Assembly: GCA_963809815.1 (NCBI GenBank) | Contig: CAWELM010000022.1 | Span: 1 to 64,000 of the forward strand | Reading direction: 5' to 3' | From: CAVVJA01 sp963809815 | GTDB lineage: Bacteria > Actinomycetota > Actinomycetes > Mycobacteriales > Jatrophihabitantaceae | Length of the DNA: 64,000 nt | Shown here: positions 15,869 to 25,800 of the stretch, piece by piece | Position numbering within the stretch: position 1 is the first letter of the stretch | Layout: the number at the start of each line of letters is the position of its first letter | Notes under the pieces: model-generated | What the model was told of the DNA's origin: nothing | The model's input: the letters and a program-made list of their open reading frames with translations, nothing else | Databases searched by the model: none | Made by a program: the position numbers and the translations under genes

Positions 15869-17139
15869 GCGCGGTCACTAGTGCGCCGGTTCAGCCCACC
15901 CTGCAGGACGTGCGCCGACGGGGTCGCGTCCGGACGACTGTGGCACTGTTCGGTCCGGCGTTCGTTGCATCCGTCGCGTACGTCGATCCCGGCAACTTTG
16001 CGACGAACTTCGCCGGCGGCGCCGAACACGGTTACCAACTGGCCTGGGTGATCGTGCTGGCCAATGTCATGGCCATCCAAGTGCAGTACCTCACGTCCAA
16101 GGCGGGACTCGCAACCGGCCGCAGCCTGCCCGAGCTGTGCCGGGACAGGTTCGGTCGCCGCGCCAACCTGGTGCTGTGGATACAGGCCGAGATCGTGGCT
16201 ATGGCGACCGATCTCGCGGAATTCGTCGGCGCCGCGGTCGGACTTAACCTCATCTTCGGGATTCCGTTATTGCCGGCCGGGCTGATCACTGCGGCCATCG
16301 CATTCGTCATCCTGGCCCTCGAGCAACGCGGCTACCGACGATTCGAACTAGCGATCGTCGCGCTGCTCGCGTTCGTCGGCCTCGGCTTCCTCTACGTCTT
16401 CTTCGTCGCCGGCAATCAGCACTACGGGCAACTCGCCGCCGGCATCGTCCCGCACCTCGGCGGCGGTAACCAGTTGAGCCTGACGGTCGCGATTATCGGG
16501 GCGACCGTGATGCCGCATGTGGTCTACCTGCACTCGGCACTACAGAAAAACCGAATCCCGGCCGCAGACTCGCAGGAACGCAAGACCCTGCTGAAGTACA
16601 ACAAGTGGGACTGCGTGGTCGGGCTCGGCCTCGCGGGCGCGGTCAATCTCTCAATGCTCTGCATAGCCGCGGCTCTCTTCCACAAGCCCGGGCAAGCCGG
16701 CGTCGGCGATCTCGGCGCGATCCACGCCCAGCTGGGCGTACTACTCGGCGGCGGCGCAGCGCTTGCCTTCGGGATCGCCCTGATGGCGTCAGGCCTGTCC
16801 TCGTCGAGCGTCGGAACCTATGCGGGCCAGATCGTCATGGCGGGCTTTATGAACTGGCGCATCCCGCTGCTACTGCGCCGCGGCCTCACGATGCTTCCGT
16901 CACTCGCCGTTCTCGCGCTGGCCGTCAACACCAGCCAGGCACTCGTCCTCTCCCAGATCGTGCTCTCGTTCGGCATCCCGTTCGCGCTCGTGCCACTACT
17001 GCTCGTCACACGCGACCGGCGCGTGATGTCTGACATGACCAACCGCCGGCTAACCAACACGGTCATGCTGCTCATCACTGTGACGATCACCGGCTTGAAC
17101 ACCTACCTGCTCTACAACACGCTCAGTGGGGGGTTGTGA
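15865..17139 (+). CDS. mntH: NRAMP-family Mn(II)/Fe(II) transporter
   Basis: A 424-residue proton-coupled divalent metal importer with about 11 membrane helices. The metal-binding signatures are present: DPGN at 41-44 in helix 1 and MPHVVYLHS at 216-224 in helix 6, the usual form in bacterial MntH. The start is a TTG overlapping the mntR stop (TTGA), with GGAGGGG five bases upstream; a later GTG is possible but would shorten the N-terminus. It is co-transcribed with mntR. Close to a diiron monooxygenase locus it may help meet the demand for ferrous iron, though MntH proteins usually prefer manganese. Confidence 0.93.
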   Translation: MSAVTSAPVQPTLQDVRRRGRVRTTVALFGPAFVASVAYVDPGNFATNFAGGAEHGYQLAWVIVLANVMAIQVQYLTSKAGLATGRSLPELCRDRFGRRANLVLWIQAEIVAMATDLAEFVGAAVGLNLIFGIPLLPAGLITAAIAFVILALEQRGYRRFELAIVALLAFVGLGFLYVFFVAGNQHYGQLAAGIVPHLGGGNQLSLTVAIIGATVMPHVVYLHSALQKNRIPAADSQERKTLLKYNKWDCVVGLGLAGAVNLSMLCIAAALFHKPGQAGVGDLGAIHAQLGVLLGGGAALAFGIALMASGLSSSSVGTYAGQIVMAGFMNWRIPLLLRRGLTMLPSLAVLALAVNTSQALVLSQIVLSFGIPFALVPLLLVTRDRRVMSDMTNRRLTNTVMLLITVTITGLNTYLLYNTLSGGL

Positions 17140-17281
17140 CCGAAACATCCCCGCAGTAGGTGAACTCACCGCGCGCTAGCGTCATCAGCGATTCGACCCC
17201 GCGGCCACGCCCAGTCCGGTCACATCCGTCGGCCCGGACGGGTCTCCCTTATGACCCCGTCGCGAGGGAGGATGTGTCCGG

Positions 17282-18172
17282 ATGAACGAACAGGACTGGC
17301 TCGCACAGCAGTTCGAGGCCAATCGGCGCCGCCTGCGGGCGGTCGCCTACCGAATGCTGGGCTCGGTGAGCGAAGCCGAGGACGCCGTGCAAGAGGCGTG
17401 GCTGCGGCTCAGCCGCTCCGAGCCCGGCGAGATCGAGAACCTCTCCGGGTGGCTGACGACCGTCGTCGCGCGAGTGTCACTGAACATGCTGCGTTCGCGT
17501 GCCGTACGCCGCGAACAACCGCTAAGCCCCCACCTTCCCGACCCGATCATTGACCCCGTCGACGGTGTCGATCCTGAGCACGAGGCGCTGCTTGCCGACT
17601 CAGTCGGGCTCGCGATGCTCGTGGTACTCGAAACATTGACCCCACCCGAGCGGCTCGCCTTCGTGCTGCACGACATGTTTGGCGTCCCGTTCGAGGACAT
17701 CGCCACCCTCCTCGACCGCTCCCCGCAGGCGGCCCGCCAGCTGGCCAGCCGGGCCCGCCGCCGCGTCCGGGCTCAGCCCACCACCCCAGACGTTGACGTG
17801 CGCGGCCAACGACAGGTCGTCAATGCGTTCCTGGCGGCGGCGCGCGATGGCGACTTCGACGCGCTGGTCGCGACCCTGGACCCCGACATCGTGCTGCGTG
17901 CCGACGGCGGCGCGGCCCTGGCCTCCGCATCGGCCGAGGTACACGGCGCGCTGAACGTGGCGCGACGGGCGATGATGTGGTCGCGGGTCGACCTCACCAT
18001 GCACCCCGCACTCGTCAACGGCGCCGCCGGCATGGTCATCACCCGCAACGGCGTGGTGTTCTCCATCGCTTCGGTCATCGTCCGCAACGGAAAGATCGCC
18101 GAGCTCGACTTCCTCGCCGACCCGGAACGGCTCGCCCGCCTCGACGTGACAATTCTCGACAGCCTTAACTGA
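17282..18172 (+). CDS. ECF41-type sigma factor (SigJ-like) with SnoaL-like C-terminal domain
   Basis: A 296-residue sigma factor: sigma2 (about 10-80, RAVAYRMLGSVSEAEDAVQEAWLR), sigma4 (about 110-170, LHDMFGVPFEDIATLL) and a NTF2/SnoaL-like extension (about 180-290). The extension contains DGDFDALVATLDPDIVL, AALVNG-like and LDFLADPERL elements that are diagnostic of ECF41. In this group the C-terminal domain regulates the factor in place of an anti-sigma. GGGAGGATG serves as ribosome site. The upstream GGTCACA-N16-GGTC is only a weak match to the ECF41 promoter. A paralogue lies at 44414. Confidence 0.9.
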   Translation: MNEQDWLAQQFEANRRRLRAVAYRMLGSVSEAEDAVQEAWLRLSRSEPGEIENLSGWLTTVVARVSLNMLRSRAVRREQPLSPHLPDPIIDPVDGVDPEHEALLADSVGLAMLVVLETLTPPERLAFVLHDMFGVPFEDIATLLDRSPQAARQLASRARRRVRAQPTTPDVDVRGQRQVVNAFLAAARDGDFDALVATLDPDIVLRADGGAALASASAEVHGALNVARRAMMWSRVDLTMHPALVNGAAGMVITRNGVVFSIASVIVRNGKIAELDFLADPERLARLDVTILDSLN

Positions 18173-18271
18173 CGTAGCGGCTCTTATGCCGTCAAGCCGG
18201 CGTTTCGCCTTCTGGGTATGGGAAAAAGGCGTGCGGAACAAACCGCCTCGATGTGCCACTAGGGTAATCGC

Positions 18272-19600
18272 GTGAACGAGGAGGACCTCGCGGCTCTGCT
18301 CGGGCAACACGCGTCGAGGCATTCGGTGCCGGGAGCGACCGTTGGGATCCTCCGCAATGGTGTAGTCACGACCGCCTACTACGGTGTCGCAGACGTGACG
18401 ACCAGCGAACCGGTCACACCCGACACTGTGTTCAGCGTTGGCTCGTTGACGAAGTCGATGGTCGCGACTGTGGTCGCTCGCCTGGCCGACCGCGGCCGCT
18501 TGTCGCTGGACGACCGGGTCGCCACACACGTGCCCGAGCTGCGTGCGAGCGGCTGGGCGGGGCGAGCAAGCGTGCGTGACTTGCTCGCGAATCGCTCGGG
18601 TCTACCGCTGTCTGCCGCGCTGGAATTCGACCTCGCCGGTCGTCAGGACAGCGACGACGGCGCGCTCTCGCGGCTCGCGGCCGATGTCGCCGCCGCCGAG
18701 GCGGCGGCGGCCAACGTCTGGTCGTACACGAATGTGGGCTGGTGCTTGCTCGGACGAGTACTCGAGTCAGCAACGGGCGGCACGTGGGAGGACGCCCTGC
18801 GGCGTCACGTTGTCGACCAGGCTGGCATGAGCAGGACCACCTTCGCCACTGACTCCCCACCGAAGCATCGCGCGTCCGGGCACGAGATCACATCCGGCGG
18901 CCCGGTTCCGGTTCCACCGTTGGTCGCTCGCGCGTATGGACCGGCCGGAACGAGCGTCGTCTCGACAGTCACGGACCTGTTGCGGTTCGCCGCCATCCAC
19001 CTCGAAGTCGCGTCGTTAGCCACCTTGCGGGGTGTCCAGGCCCAGATCGCGATCCATGGCTGGTTCGATTCGTGGTGCCTCGGGTGGGCCTGGTTCGACT
19101 GGACCGGCGGCCCGGCATGGGGGTGGGACAGCGTCATCAGCGGCGAGCGCGCCGTTCTCCGGATCCTGCCAGACCAACGCGCGGCCGTAGCCGTGATGAC
19201 GAACAGCAGCACCGGTCGCGCTCTATGTCGGTCGCTGCTCGCCGATCTAATGAATTCGTTGTTCGGGATCCGCGTACCCTCGTTGCGCCTCGGCGTCTCA
19301 CCCGGCGCCGCGGGCGACCTGTCGCGCTTCGCCGGCGTCTACGCGTGGCCCGACCGCCAGGTGCAAGTAACCGCGGCTGGCAGCGGCCTCGTGCTCAAAG
19401 AGGAGCACGAGGAAACCGAGGTGCTGCCGATCGACGAGCGGACCTTTCTGGTTGATCCCAGCGATCCGGATAACCCAACCGTGACGTTCGCTGGCTCCGA
19501 CGCTGCTCGCCGGCCGCAGGTGCTGTACCTCATGCTCTGGGGGCTTCCGCGCCTGAGCGAGACACCTCGAGGACACGTAAGCCCGCGGAGTTATCTGTAG
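18272..19600 (+). CDS. Serine hydrolase of the beta-lactamase / penicillin-binding-like family
   Basis: A 442-residue class C beta-lactamase-like hydrolase. The nucleophile motif is S58-L-T-K61 and the second motif is Y152-T-N154. An SGLPLSAA(L) loop and WGWDSVISG near residue 288 fit the family. It has no signal peptide or membrane anchor, so a cytoplasmic esterase, amidase or peptidase is more likely than an antibiotic-inactivating enzyme. The last about 110 residues form a beta-rich domain as in many such hydrolases. It follows the ECF41 gene by 99 bases, but nothing proves regulation by it. Confidence 0.82.
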   Translation: MNEEDLAALLGQHASRHSVPGATVGILRNGVVTTAYYGVADVTTSEPVTPDTVFSVGSLTKSMVATVVARLADRGRLSLDDRVATHVPELRASGWAGRASVRDLLANRSGLPLSAALEFDLAGRQDSDDGALSRLAADVAAAEAAAANVWSYTNVGWCLLGRVLESATGGTWEDALRRHVVDQAGMSRTTFATDSPPKHRASGHEITSGGPVPVPPLVARAYGPAGTSVVSTVTDLLRFAAIHLEVASLATLRGVQAQIAIHGWFDSWCLGWAWFDWTGGPAWGWDSVISGERAVLRILPDQRAAVAVMTNSSTGRALCRSLLADLMNSLFGIRVPSLRLGVSPGAAGDLSRFAGVYAWPDRQVQVTAAGSGLVLKEEHEETEVLPIDERTFLVDPSDPDNPTVTFAGSDAARRPQVLYLMLWGLPRLSETPRGHVSPRSYL

Positions 19601-19682
19601 CTCCCCACTTTTCTCGCATCTTTGTCTTACGAAGGTTGATAAAAGCTGTTGGATTGCTGCCGCGATGTCGCCGCCTCGGTGA

Positions 19683-20612
19683 TCAGCTACCCGTCGACGG
19701 ATCGAGGCTTAGGGCGTCAGGTGCCAGGTGCTTCTCGAACCAGTGGTGGGCGTAATGCTCGGTATTGAACGCCTCGACCTCGCGGTAGCCCGCTCTGCCG
19801 TACATGGCGATGGCCTCGGTGAGGTTGCGATTCGTGTCCAGCCTGACGGCCGTCCAGCCGCGCTCAGCCGCATACCGCTCCAGCTCGGTCAGCATCCGCC
19901 GACCCAGGCCTAAGCCGCGGACGCTGTCGGCCACCCACACCCGTTTGATCTCGGCGGGGGCGGCGGGGTGGAGTTTGACTGCTCCGCACGCGACGGGCTC
20001 GCCGTTGAGGGTCGCGAGCAGGAATCCCCCGGCCGGCGGGACGAGTTCGTCGTCGTGGACCGGATTGCTCATGGCCGGGTCGAACCCGTCGTCAAATCGC
20101 TGTGTGAGGTCGCGCGCGTAGGCGCGAACGCACGCCCGGGCCCGCGGGTCGCTCGGCGGGACCGGCTGGATGATCACCATCGAGGTGAGGAGCAGCCGTT
20201 CAACCTCGGCCATCGCCGCGACGAGCCGTTCACGGCGTTGCTCGGTGAGCGGTTCGAGGATCGACCAGGCGAGCCGGTCCGAGCGCTCGTCAAGCTCTAT
20301 CCATTCGGCCCGGCCCGCGTCGGTAAGTGCGGCGACCCGTACCCGGCCATCGCCGCCGAACGGATCCGCCGGCCCAACAGTGACAAGTCCCTCGGTTTCG
20401 AGGGTGCGTAGCAGTCGGCTCAGGTAGCCCGAATCCAGCCCGAGCCGGGCTCGTAACGCCGCGACCTCGGCACCGCCCGGACCGATCTCCCACAGCAGGC
20501 GTGCTTGCGCAAGGGGGCGCGCACGGGCCATGAACTCGTCGTCGAGCGCCCCGACCCGCTGGGTGACGGTCCGATTGAATCGCCGCACCGACGCGATGAG
20601 TGCTGAATTCAT
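19683..20612 (-). CDS. MarR-type regulator fused to a GNAT acetyltransferase
   Basis: A 309-residue fusion. Residues 1-140 are a MarR winged helix (GAEVAALRARLGLDSGYLSRLLRTLETEGLV, here in part: LGLDSGYLSRLLRTLE, and DGRVRVAALTDAGRAE). Residues about 150-300 are a GNAT domain with the acetyl-CoA loop RGLGLGRRMLTELE, a substrate-side VACGAVKLHP strand and AIAMYGRAGYREV. Such fusions are known, but their substrates are mostly unknown. A near-perfect palindrome overlaps the start codon and suggests autoregulation. The gene is divergent from the methyltransferase at 20711, which could share the operator. Confidence 0.9.
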   Translation of the reverse strand: MNSALIASVRRFNRTVTQRVGALDDEFMARARPLAQARLLWEIGPGGAEVAALRARLGLDSGYLSRLLRTLETEGLVTVGPADPFGGDGRVRVAALTDAGRAEWIELDERSDRLAWSILEPLTEQRRERLVAAMAEVERLLLTSMVIIQPVPPSDPRARACVRAYARDLTQRFDDGFDPAMSNPVHDDELVPPAGGFLLATLNGEPVACGAVKLHPAAPAEIKRVWVADSVRGLGLGRRMLTELERYAAERGWTAVRLDTNRNLTEAIAMYGRAGYREVEAFNTEHYAHHWFEKHLAPDALSLDPSTGS

Positions 20613-20636
20613 ATACCTGACTTTAGTCAGATATAT
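20611..20636. promoter_or_regulatory. 11-bp-arm palindrome over the MarR-GNAT start codon
   Basis: ATATACCTGAC (20611-20621) and GTCAGATATAT (20626-20636) form an inverted repeat with 10 of 11 bases matching around a TTTA spacer. It includes two bases of the start codon of the MarR-GNAT gene and lies 75 bases before the divergent methyltransferase. AT-rich palindromes of this length at the start are typical MarR operators. Confidence 0.7.
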
Positions 20637-20710
20637 CTGTCACGCCAGATGGGGTGGCTAGAGTCACACCCCGTCGTACTCTTCGGCCGGCGAAGGTGGG
20701 GGCCGACACC

Positions 20711-21454
20711 GTGACCGATGAGCGCTGGCTGTCAGCGACGTGGCCGTTCGTTCGCGCGCATCTTCCGGTGCTACCGGCCCGAGTCGTCGAGCTCGGCTGC
20801 GGACCACTGGGCGGTTTCGTCCCACGAATGCGGCTGCTCGGCTACGACGCCGTCGGGGTCGACCCGGAGGCTCCCGACGCCGCGGAGTACGTGCGGACCG
20901 AGTTCGAATACGTCGACATGTCCGAGCCGCTGGACGCGGTGGTGGCCTGCGCCTCGCTGCACCACGTTGCCGACCTCGACGCCGTGCTCGACCGGATCAG
21001 CTCGGTGCTCGATCCGCATGGGACGGTCGTGGTCGTCGAATGGGCGCACGAGCGGTTCGACGAGGCGACTGCCCGCTGGTGCTTCGACCGGCTCACGGCA
21101 GGCGAGGACAGCTGGCTGTCTCACCACCGAGACCGCTGGCGGGCGTCCGGCCTGAGCTGGGACCGGTACTTCCATGGGTGGGTGAACGATGAGCGATTGC
21201 ATGCCGGCCGGGACATCGTGCGCGGCTTGCAGGCCCGATTCGACACCAAGATCGTCGGAGAAGGTTCGTACCTGTTCGCCGATCTCGGTGATGTCAACGG
21301 TGACGACGAGCAGGCGGCCATCGACGCCGGCGTCATTCGAGCCACCGGCATCCGCTACGTCGGACGACGGCGCGCCGACCGGCGCGATAAGCGTCGCGGC
21401 CGCGTTGCCGGTGCCGATCGGTCTGCATCGAAAGCGACGGACAATGAGGCATGA
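20711..21454 (+). CDS. SAM-dependent methyltransferase
   Basis: A 247-residue class I methyltransferase. It has motif I VVELGCGPLGGFVPRM, an acidic motif II (VGVDPEAPDAAEYV), motif post-II CASLHHVADLDAVLDRI and motif III DPHGTVVVVEWAHERF. The substrate is unknown. I prefer the GTG at 20711 (AAGGTGGGG upstream) to the in-frame GTG at 20654, which would add 19 residues with little support. It overlaps the zincin gene by ATGA. It is divergent from the MarR-GNAT gene, with the shared operator region between. Confidence 0.85.
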   Translation: MTDERWLSATWPFVRAHLPVLPARVVELGCGPLGGFVPRMRLLGYDAVGVDPEAPDAAEYVRTEFEYVDMSEPLDAVVACASLHHVADLDAVLDRISSVLDPHGTVVVVEWAHERFDEATARWCFDRLTAGEDSWLSHHRDRWRASGLSWDRYFHGWVNDERLHAGRDIVRGLQARFDTKIVGEGSYLFADLGDVNGDDEQAAIDAGVIRATGIRYVGRRRADRRDKRRGRVAGADRSASKATDNEA

Positions 21455-21792
21455 TCGAGGTCGAGCCGGAGCGATTCGAGGACATGGTCGCCGAGGCCCT
21501 CGACGGCTTGCCGGCCAGCCTCGGTCGGGTGATGCGCAACGTGGCGGTCACGGTCGATCACGACACCGGACCGTCGGGTTTGCTCGGGCTCTACCGCGGT
21601 GTTCCGTTGACCAGGCGCACGTCGCACTACTCCGGCGTGTTGCCAGATCGGATCATCATCTACCGGCAGGCGATCTGCGCCATCTGCGACAGTGAGGCCG
21701 AAGTGGTAGACCAGGTACGGCGGACCGTCGTCCATGAGGTCGGCCATCACTTCGGAATCGACGACGGGCGCTTGCACGAGCTGGGCTGGTAA
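21451..21792 (+). CDS. Zincin-like metallopeptidase family protein
   Basis: A 113-residue minimal metallopeptidase of the PF06262 (Zincin_1) type. It carries the zinc motif H95-E-V-G-H99 followed by FGIDDGRLHELGW, where the family expects a third ligand-bearing segment. The N-terminus (IEVEPERFEDMVAEALDGLP) is typical. It starts inside the stop of the methyltransferase (ATGA), so the two are translationally coupled. Substrate unknown. Confidence 0.9.
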   Translation: MIEVEPERFEDMVAEALDGLPASLGRVMRNVAVTVDHDTGPSGLLGLYRGVPLTRRTSHYSGVLPDRIIIYRQAICAICDSEAEVVDQVRRTVVHEVGHHFGIDDGRLHELGW

Positions 21793-21819
21793 GGCGGCGG
21801 GCGGTCGGCTATCGACCGC

Positions 21820-22076
21820 CACGTGCTGGCCAGCCGGCGGCCTGCCCTCCCACCCGTTAGTCAGGTCGAACAGGTGTCGCCCGATCACCACTGAACCAAT
21901 GCTCTCCCACATCGGCCGGACGTACCCGGCCGATGCCGGCGAGACTTTGAATGGGCCGCCACCGACCAAGTCGAGGTCACCGTTGAAGTACCACTCGACA
22001 GCGGTCCGACGTCGTCATTGTCATCCGCGATATAGCCGTCCACCGACACCACGGCGTGCATCACCACAGTGGCCAT
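21820..22076 (-). pseudogene. 5' remnant of a dihydrofolate reductase / RibD-like reductase gene
   Basis: From the ATG at 22076 the frame encodes MATVVMHAVVSVDGYIADDN, a standard start of actinobacterial dihydrofolate-reductase-family proteins. After GPL it shifts frame, and EWYFNGDLDLVGGGPFKVS ... VIGRHLFDLTNGWEGRPPAG continues in the next frame. One missing T near 21998 would restore the expected GPLFEWY. Homology ends at about 21820, next to the stop of the zincin gene, so the C-terminal two thirds are gone. The frameshift and the truncation together make this a true remnant rather than a sequencing error. Confidence 0.8.
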
Positions 22077-22286
22077 CGCGTCTCCTTCAATCGGCGATTT
22101 GCCCGCCCATACGCTCGATGCCGCATCGAGCATCGGACCCGCCAGTCACGTCGCAGCCAAGTCGATCGGCCGCCACGCATGTATCGACCGGGGATGGCGC
22201 GCTACCTTGATGCTGACGGGGTCTTGGGCGAGAAGCGACCACAGAGGCGCCGCGTTCAAGACCAACAGGTCTCCGAGGGGGCGGAC

Positions 22287-22859
22287 GTGACCGATCAGAA
22301 ACCGAATCGACTCTCCCGCAAGGTCGGGCAAATCGGCCTAGCCATCGTCGCCGCACTAGCGGTTGTCATCGGGCTGGCGTCTCCTGCCTACGCGAACTTT
22401 CCACACTTCAAGACTGTTTCGGTCAGCCTGGCCGACACCTCGCTGGCCAGCGTCCGCACTGCGGCGTCGAGCGCCAGCTCGTCGGCGCAGCTGCCCGACC
22501 TGTTGTTCAGCTGGACCGAAGTCGGCGTCGGCAGCCCCGACGTCGTCTACAGCCTCAGCACGGTCGTAACCGCCACGTTCGGCTGTGTAAACGGAGGTGG
22601 AAAGCACCCGTCGGCCTCGAACAAGACCACGATCACCCAGCCGGCGCAGACCTCCGTCCAGCTGGCTGCAGACAAGAACGGAAAGATCACCGGGAGCGCC
22701 ATACTCGACACCGGTGCGGTGTCCATGGGCGGCTTCTCGTGCCCCAGCGGACAGACGCTTGTGGCTCTCTCCGCGACCTTCACGCACAATATGATCACGG
22801 ACACGACGAACGGTGTGACAGCCACGGATGGGGACATCTCGGTCATCCTCGGGCCCTGA
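22287..22859 (+). CDS. Secreted protein of unknown function
   Basis: A 190-residue protein with an N-terminal signal peptide: basic RLSRKVGQ, hydrophobic IGLAIVAALAVVIGLA, and a probable Ala-X-Ala cleavage after PAYA (near residue 36). The mature part is rich in Ser, Thr and Val with two Cys (FGCVNGG and GGFSCPSG), probably a disulfide-bonded beta structure. No family recognised. I chose the GTG at 22287 because it puts the signal peptide at the N-terminus; a longer frame from 22056 reads unrelated sequence first. The cyclase gene starts 32 bases before its end. Confidence 0.75.
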   Translation: MTDQKPNRLSRKVGQIGLAIVAALAVVIGLASPAYANFPHFKTVSVSLADTSLASVRTAASSASSSAQLPDLLFSWTEVGVGSPDVVYSLSTVVTATFGCVNGGGKHPSASNKTTITQPAQTSVQLAADKNGKITGSAILDTGAVSMGGFSCPSGQTLVALSATFTHNMITDTTNGVTATDGDISVILGP

Positions 22860-25800
22860 CCCAGGGTCAGCGGCTGCGATTCGCTGCGACCGCTGCCAGG
22901 AGCTGACGGCACGGCCGGCTCGCTTCTGCCGGCAATGCGGCGCCCCGCTGCCGGCCGACCAGGTGGTGACGGCCGCGCAGGAGGTGCGCAAGACCGTCAC
23001 GTGCGTGTTCTGCGATGTTGTCGAGTCGACGGCACTCGGGGAGCGGCTTGATCCCGAGGCCGTCCGCCGGGTGATGTCCCTGTACTTCGAGGAAATGCGC
23101 CGGGCGGTGGAGCGGCACGGCGGAACGGTGGAGAAGTTCATCGGCGACGCGGTGATGGCGGTTTTCGGAGTGCCGAAGCTGCACGAGGACGACGCGCTGC
23201 GGGCCGTCCGAGCGGCGGAAGAAATGTCCGCCGCCTTGCACCACCTCAACGAGGAGGTCGGCGCCGCCTGGGGAGTGACCCTCGCGGCGCGTATCGGCGT
23301 CGACACCGGCGAGGTCGTCGCAAGTGAGACCCACGCCGATCAGCGACTCGTTACCGGAGGCGCGGTCAACATGGCCGCCCGGCTCGAGCAGCATGCGGCC
23401 GCGGGTGAGATCTTGCTCGGCGAAACCACCTATCGGCTTGTGCGAGGCGCCGTGGACGCCGATCTCGTCGTGCCTATCACCGTGAAAGGTCGGGCGGATC
23501 CGGTCACGGCCTGGCGGTTGCGCCACGTCACTCCGGACGCATCCTGGCTCCAACGTCGTCTGGACGCGCCGGTCGTCGGCCGCGAGGAGGAGCTGGCCAC
23601 ACTCGAGGACCTGTTCCAGCAATGCCTGCCCGCCTCGTGCCGACTGGTGTCGATCGTGGCACCCGCCGGGCTGGGCAAGTCGCGTCTCGTTCGTGAGTTC
23701 ATTCAGCGGATCCGCGGGCGGGCGCGGGTGACTCGTGGTGACTGCCTGCCTTATGGCGAGGGCGTGACCTACTGGCCGATCGCGGAGCTAATCCAGGATC
23801 TCGCCGGGTTTGCCCAGACCGACGACTTCGACGAGGCGCGGTCCCGCATCCTGGCCCTCGTCCAGGCAAGGGGGGCCGCGGGCGGCCGTTACCACGAGGC
23901 GGACGCCGAACATATCGCCGAGGTAGTCGCGGGGGCCGTCGGCCTATCCGGTCTGACGGCGGAGACGACCGAGATCGCGTGGGCCGTACGCCGCCTCCTC
24001 GAGACGACCGCCCTGACCGGCGGTCCGCTCGTCGTAGTGATCGATGACATCCATTGGGCCGAACCTGCGCTGCTCGATCTGCTCGAGCACGTCGCGACGT
24101 TGACGTCGGACGTTCCGCTGCTCATGGTGTGCACGGCGCGGCCAGAGCTGGCGGAGGTCGCGTCGGGTTGGTCAGACGAGGTTCCTGAGGCCGTGCGGCT
24201 GACGCTCGATCCCCTCGACACAACCGACGTCGATGCCCTGCTCAACGGCCTGCTCGACGGGATGCACCTGCCCGAGTATCTACGAACTCGTATCATGGCT
24301 GCCTCCGACGGGAACCCGCTCTTCGTCGAGGAACTGGTCCGCATGCTTATCGACGACGGCATCCTCGTGCGTACCGACGAGGGTTGGATGGCCACCGCCG
24401 AACTGAAAGATCTGGTGATTCCACCTAGCGTGACGGCGATCCTCGCCAGTCGGCTGGATCGGCTCGAACCTTCCGAGCGCGCCTTGATCCAGCGGGCCGC
24501 CGTCATGGGCCGCGAGTTCTACCGGGACGCACTCGAGCATCTGGGCGTCGCCAGCCTGCCACGCCTCGAGGAGGATCTACGGTCACTGGTGAGCAAGCAG
24601 CTGGTCCAGCGGGTGGGCGCTGGCTTCGGCGGATCGGAGACCTACCGGTTCTTCCATCTACTTACCCGCGATGCGGCGTACGCGAGCGTTCCGAAGGAGA
24701 CCCGAGTCGATCTGCACGAGCAGTTCGCCGGCTGGCTCGAGTCGGCGGCGGGCACGCGGTCTACCGAGTACGAGGAGATCATCGGCTACCACTTGGAACA
24801 GGCGGTTCGGCACCTGCGCGAGCTGGGCCGGCTGGGCGGGCGTGACACCGCGCTGGGTACTCGCGCCGGGCGGTGGCTGTCAGCGGCCGGCCGCCGGTCT
24901 CTTGCTCGCGATGACATGTCCGCCGCGGCGAATCTGCTCGAACGAGCCGCTGCCATGCTGCAATCTGCAGATCCAGAACGCCCGGCACTCTTGCGGGATC
25001 TCGCTACGGCATTGGTCGCGCGGGGCCGGTTCGAGGACGCTGAACGGGCGCTGAATCAGGCCAACGAGTCCGCGCGCTTGGCGCAGGATCACGCCCTGGC
25101 CGATCTGGCCGCGCTTGATGGGCACTTCATCCGATTGCAGACCCAGCCGGACCGCGCATTCGAAGAGGTCAGGCGGGCAACCGACGACGCCTACCGGGCC
25201 TTTAGCGAGGCGGCGAACGACATCGGCCTCGCCCGGGTCTGGCGGCTCCGGGCTGAGCTGGATTGGATGGCGTGCGCATACGGACGGACGACCGAGGCCC
25301 TCGATCGCGCTCTCTACCATGCGCACCATGCGGGTGAGGTCAGGGAGGAGTCAGCGATCACGGTCTGGCTCGCTGCCTGCCTGGCGCTCGGACCCACTCC
25401 GGCCAGCGGCGCCGTGACCCGCTGCCATGAGCTACTCGACCAGTCGCGCGGGTCGCGCCGGGTAGAGGCTGCCGTCTGCACGGTCCTGGCCTACCTGTCA
25501 GCCATGGCCGGTGCGGGCGTGGAGGCTCGTACGTATCTGGAGCGCAGCCGACAGCGCCATGAGGAGCTCGGCCTTACCTTCAGCCGGGCCCATTGGACCG
25601 TCTTGTCCGGGATGGCGTTGCTCTATGTCGGCGACCCGGAAGCCGCCGAGGCCGAGCTGCGGTGGGGTTACCAGACTCTGCGGGACATGGGTGAGCGCGC
25701 CGCGCTATCGACGGTGGCGGCCTATCTAGCCCGCGTCCTGGTTGCCGAAGGCCGCTACGCCGAGGCAGAGGCGCTCACGGTTGAGTCGGAGCACGCGGCG

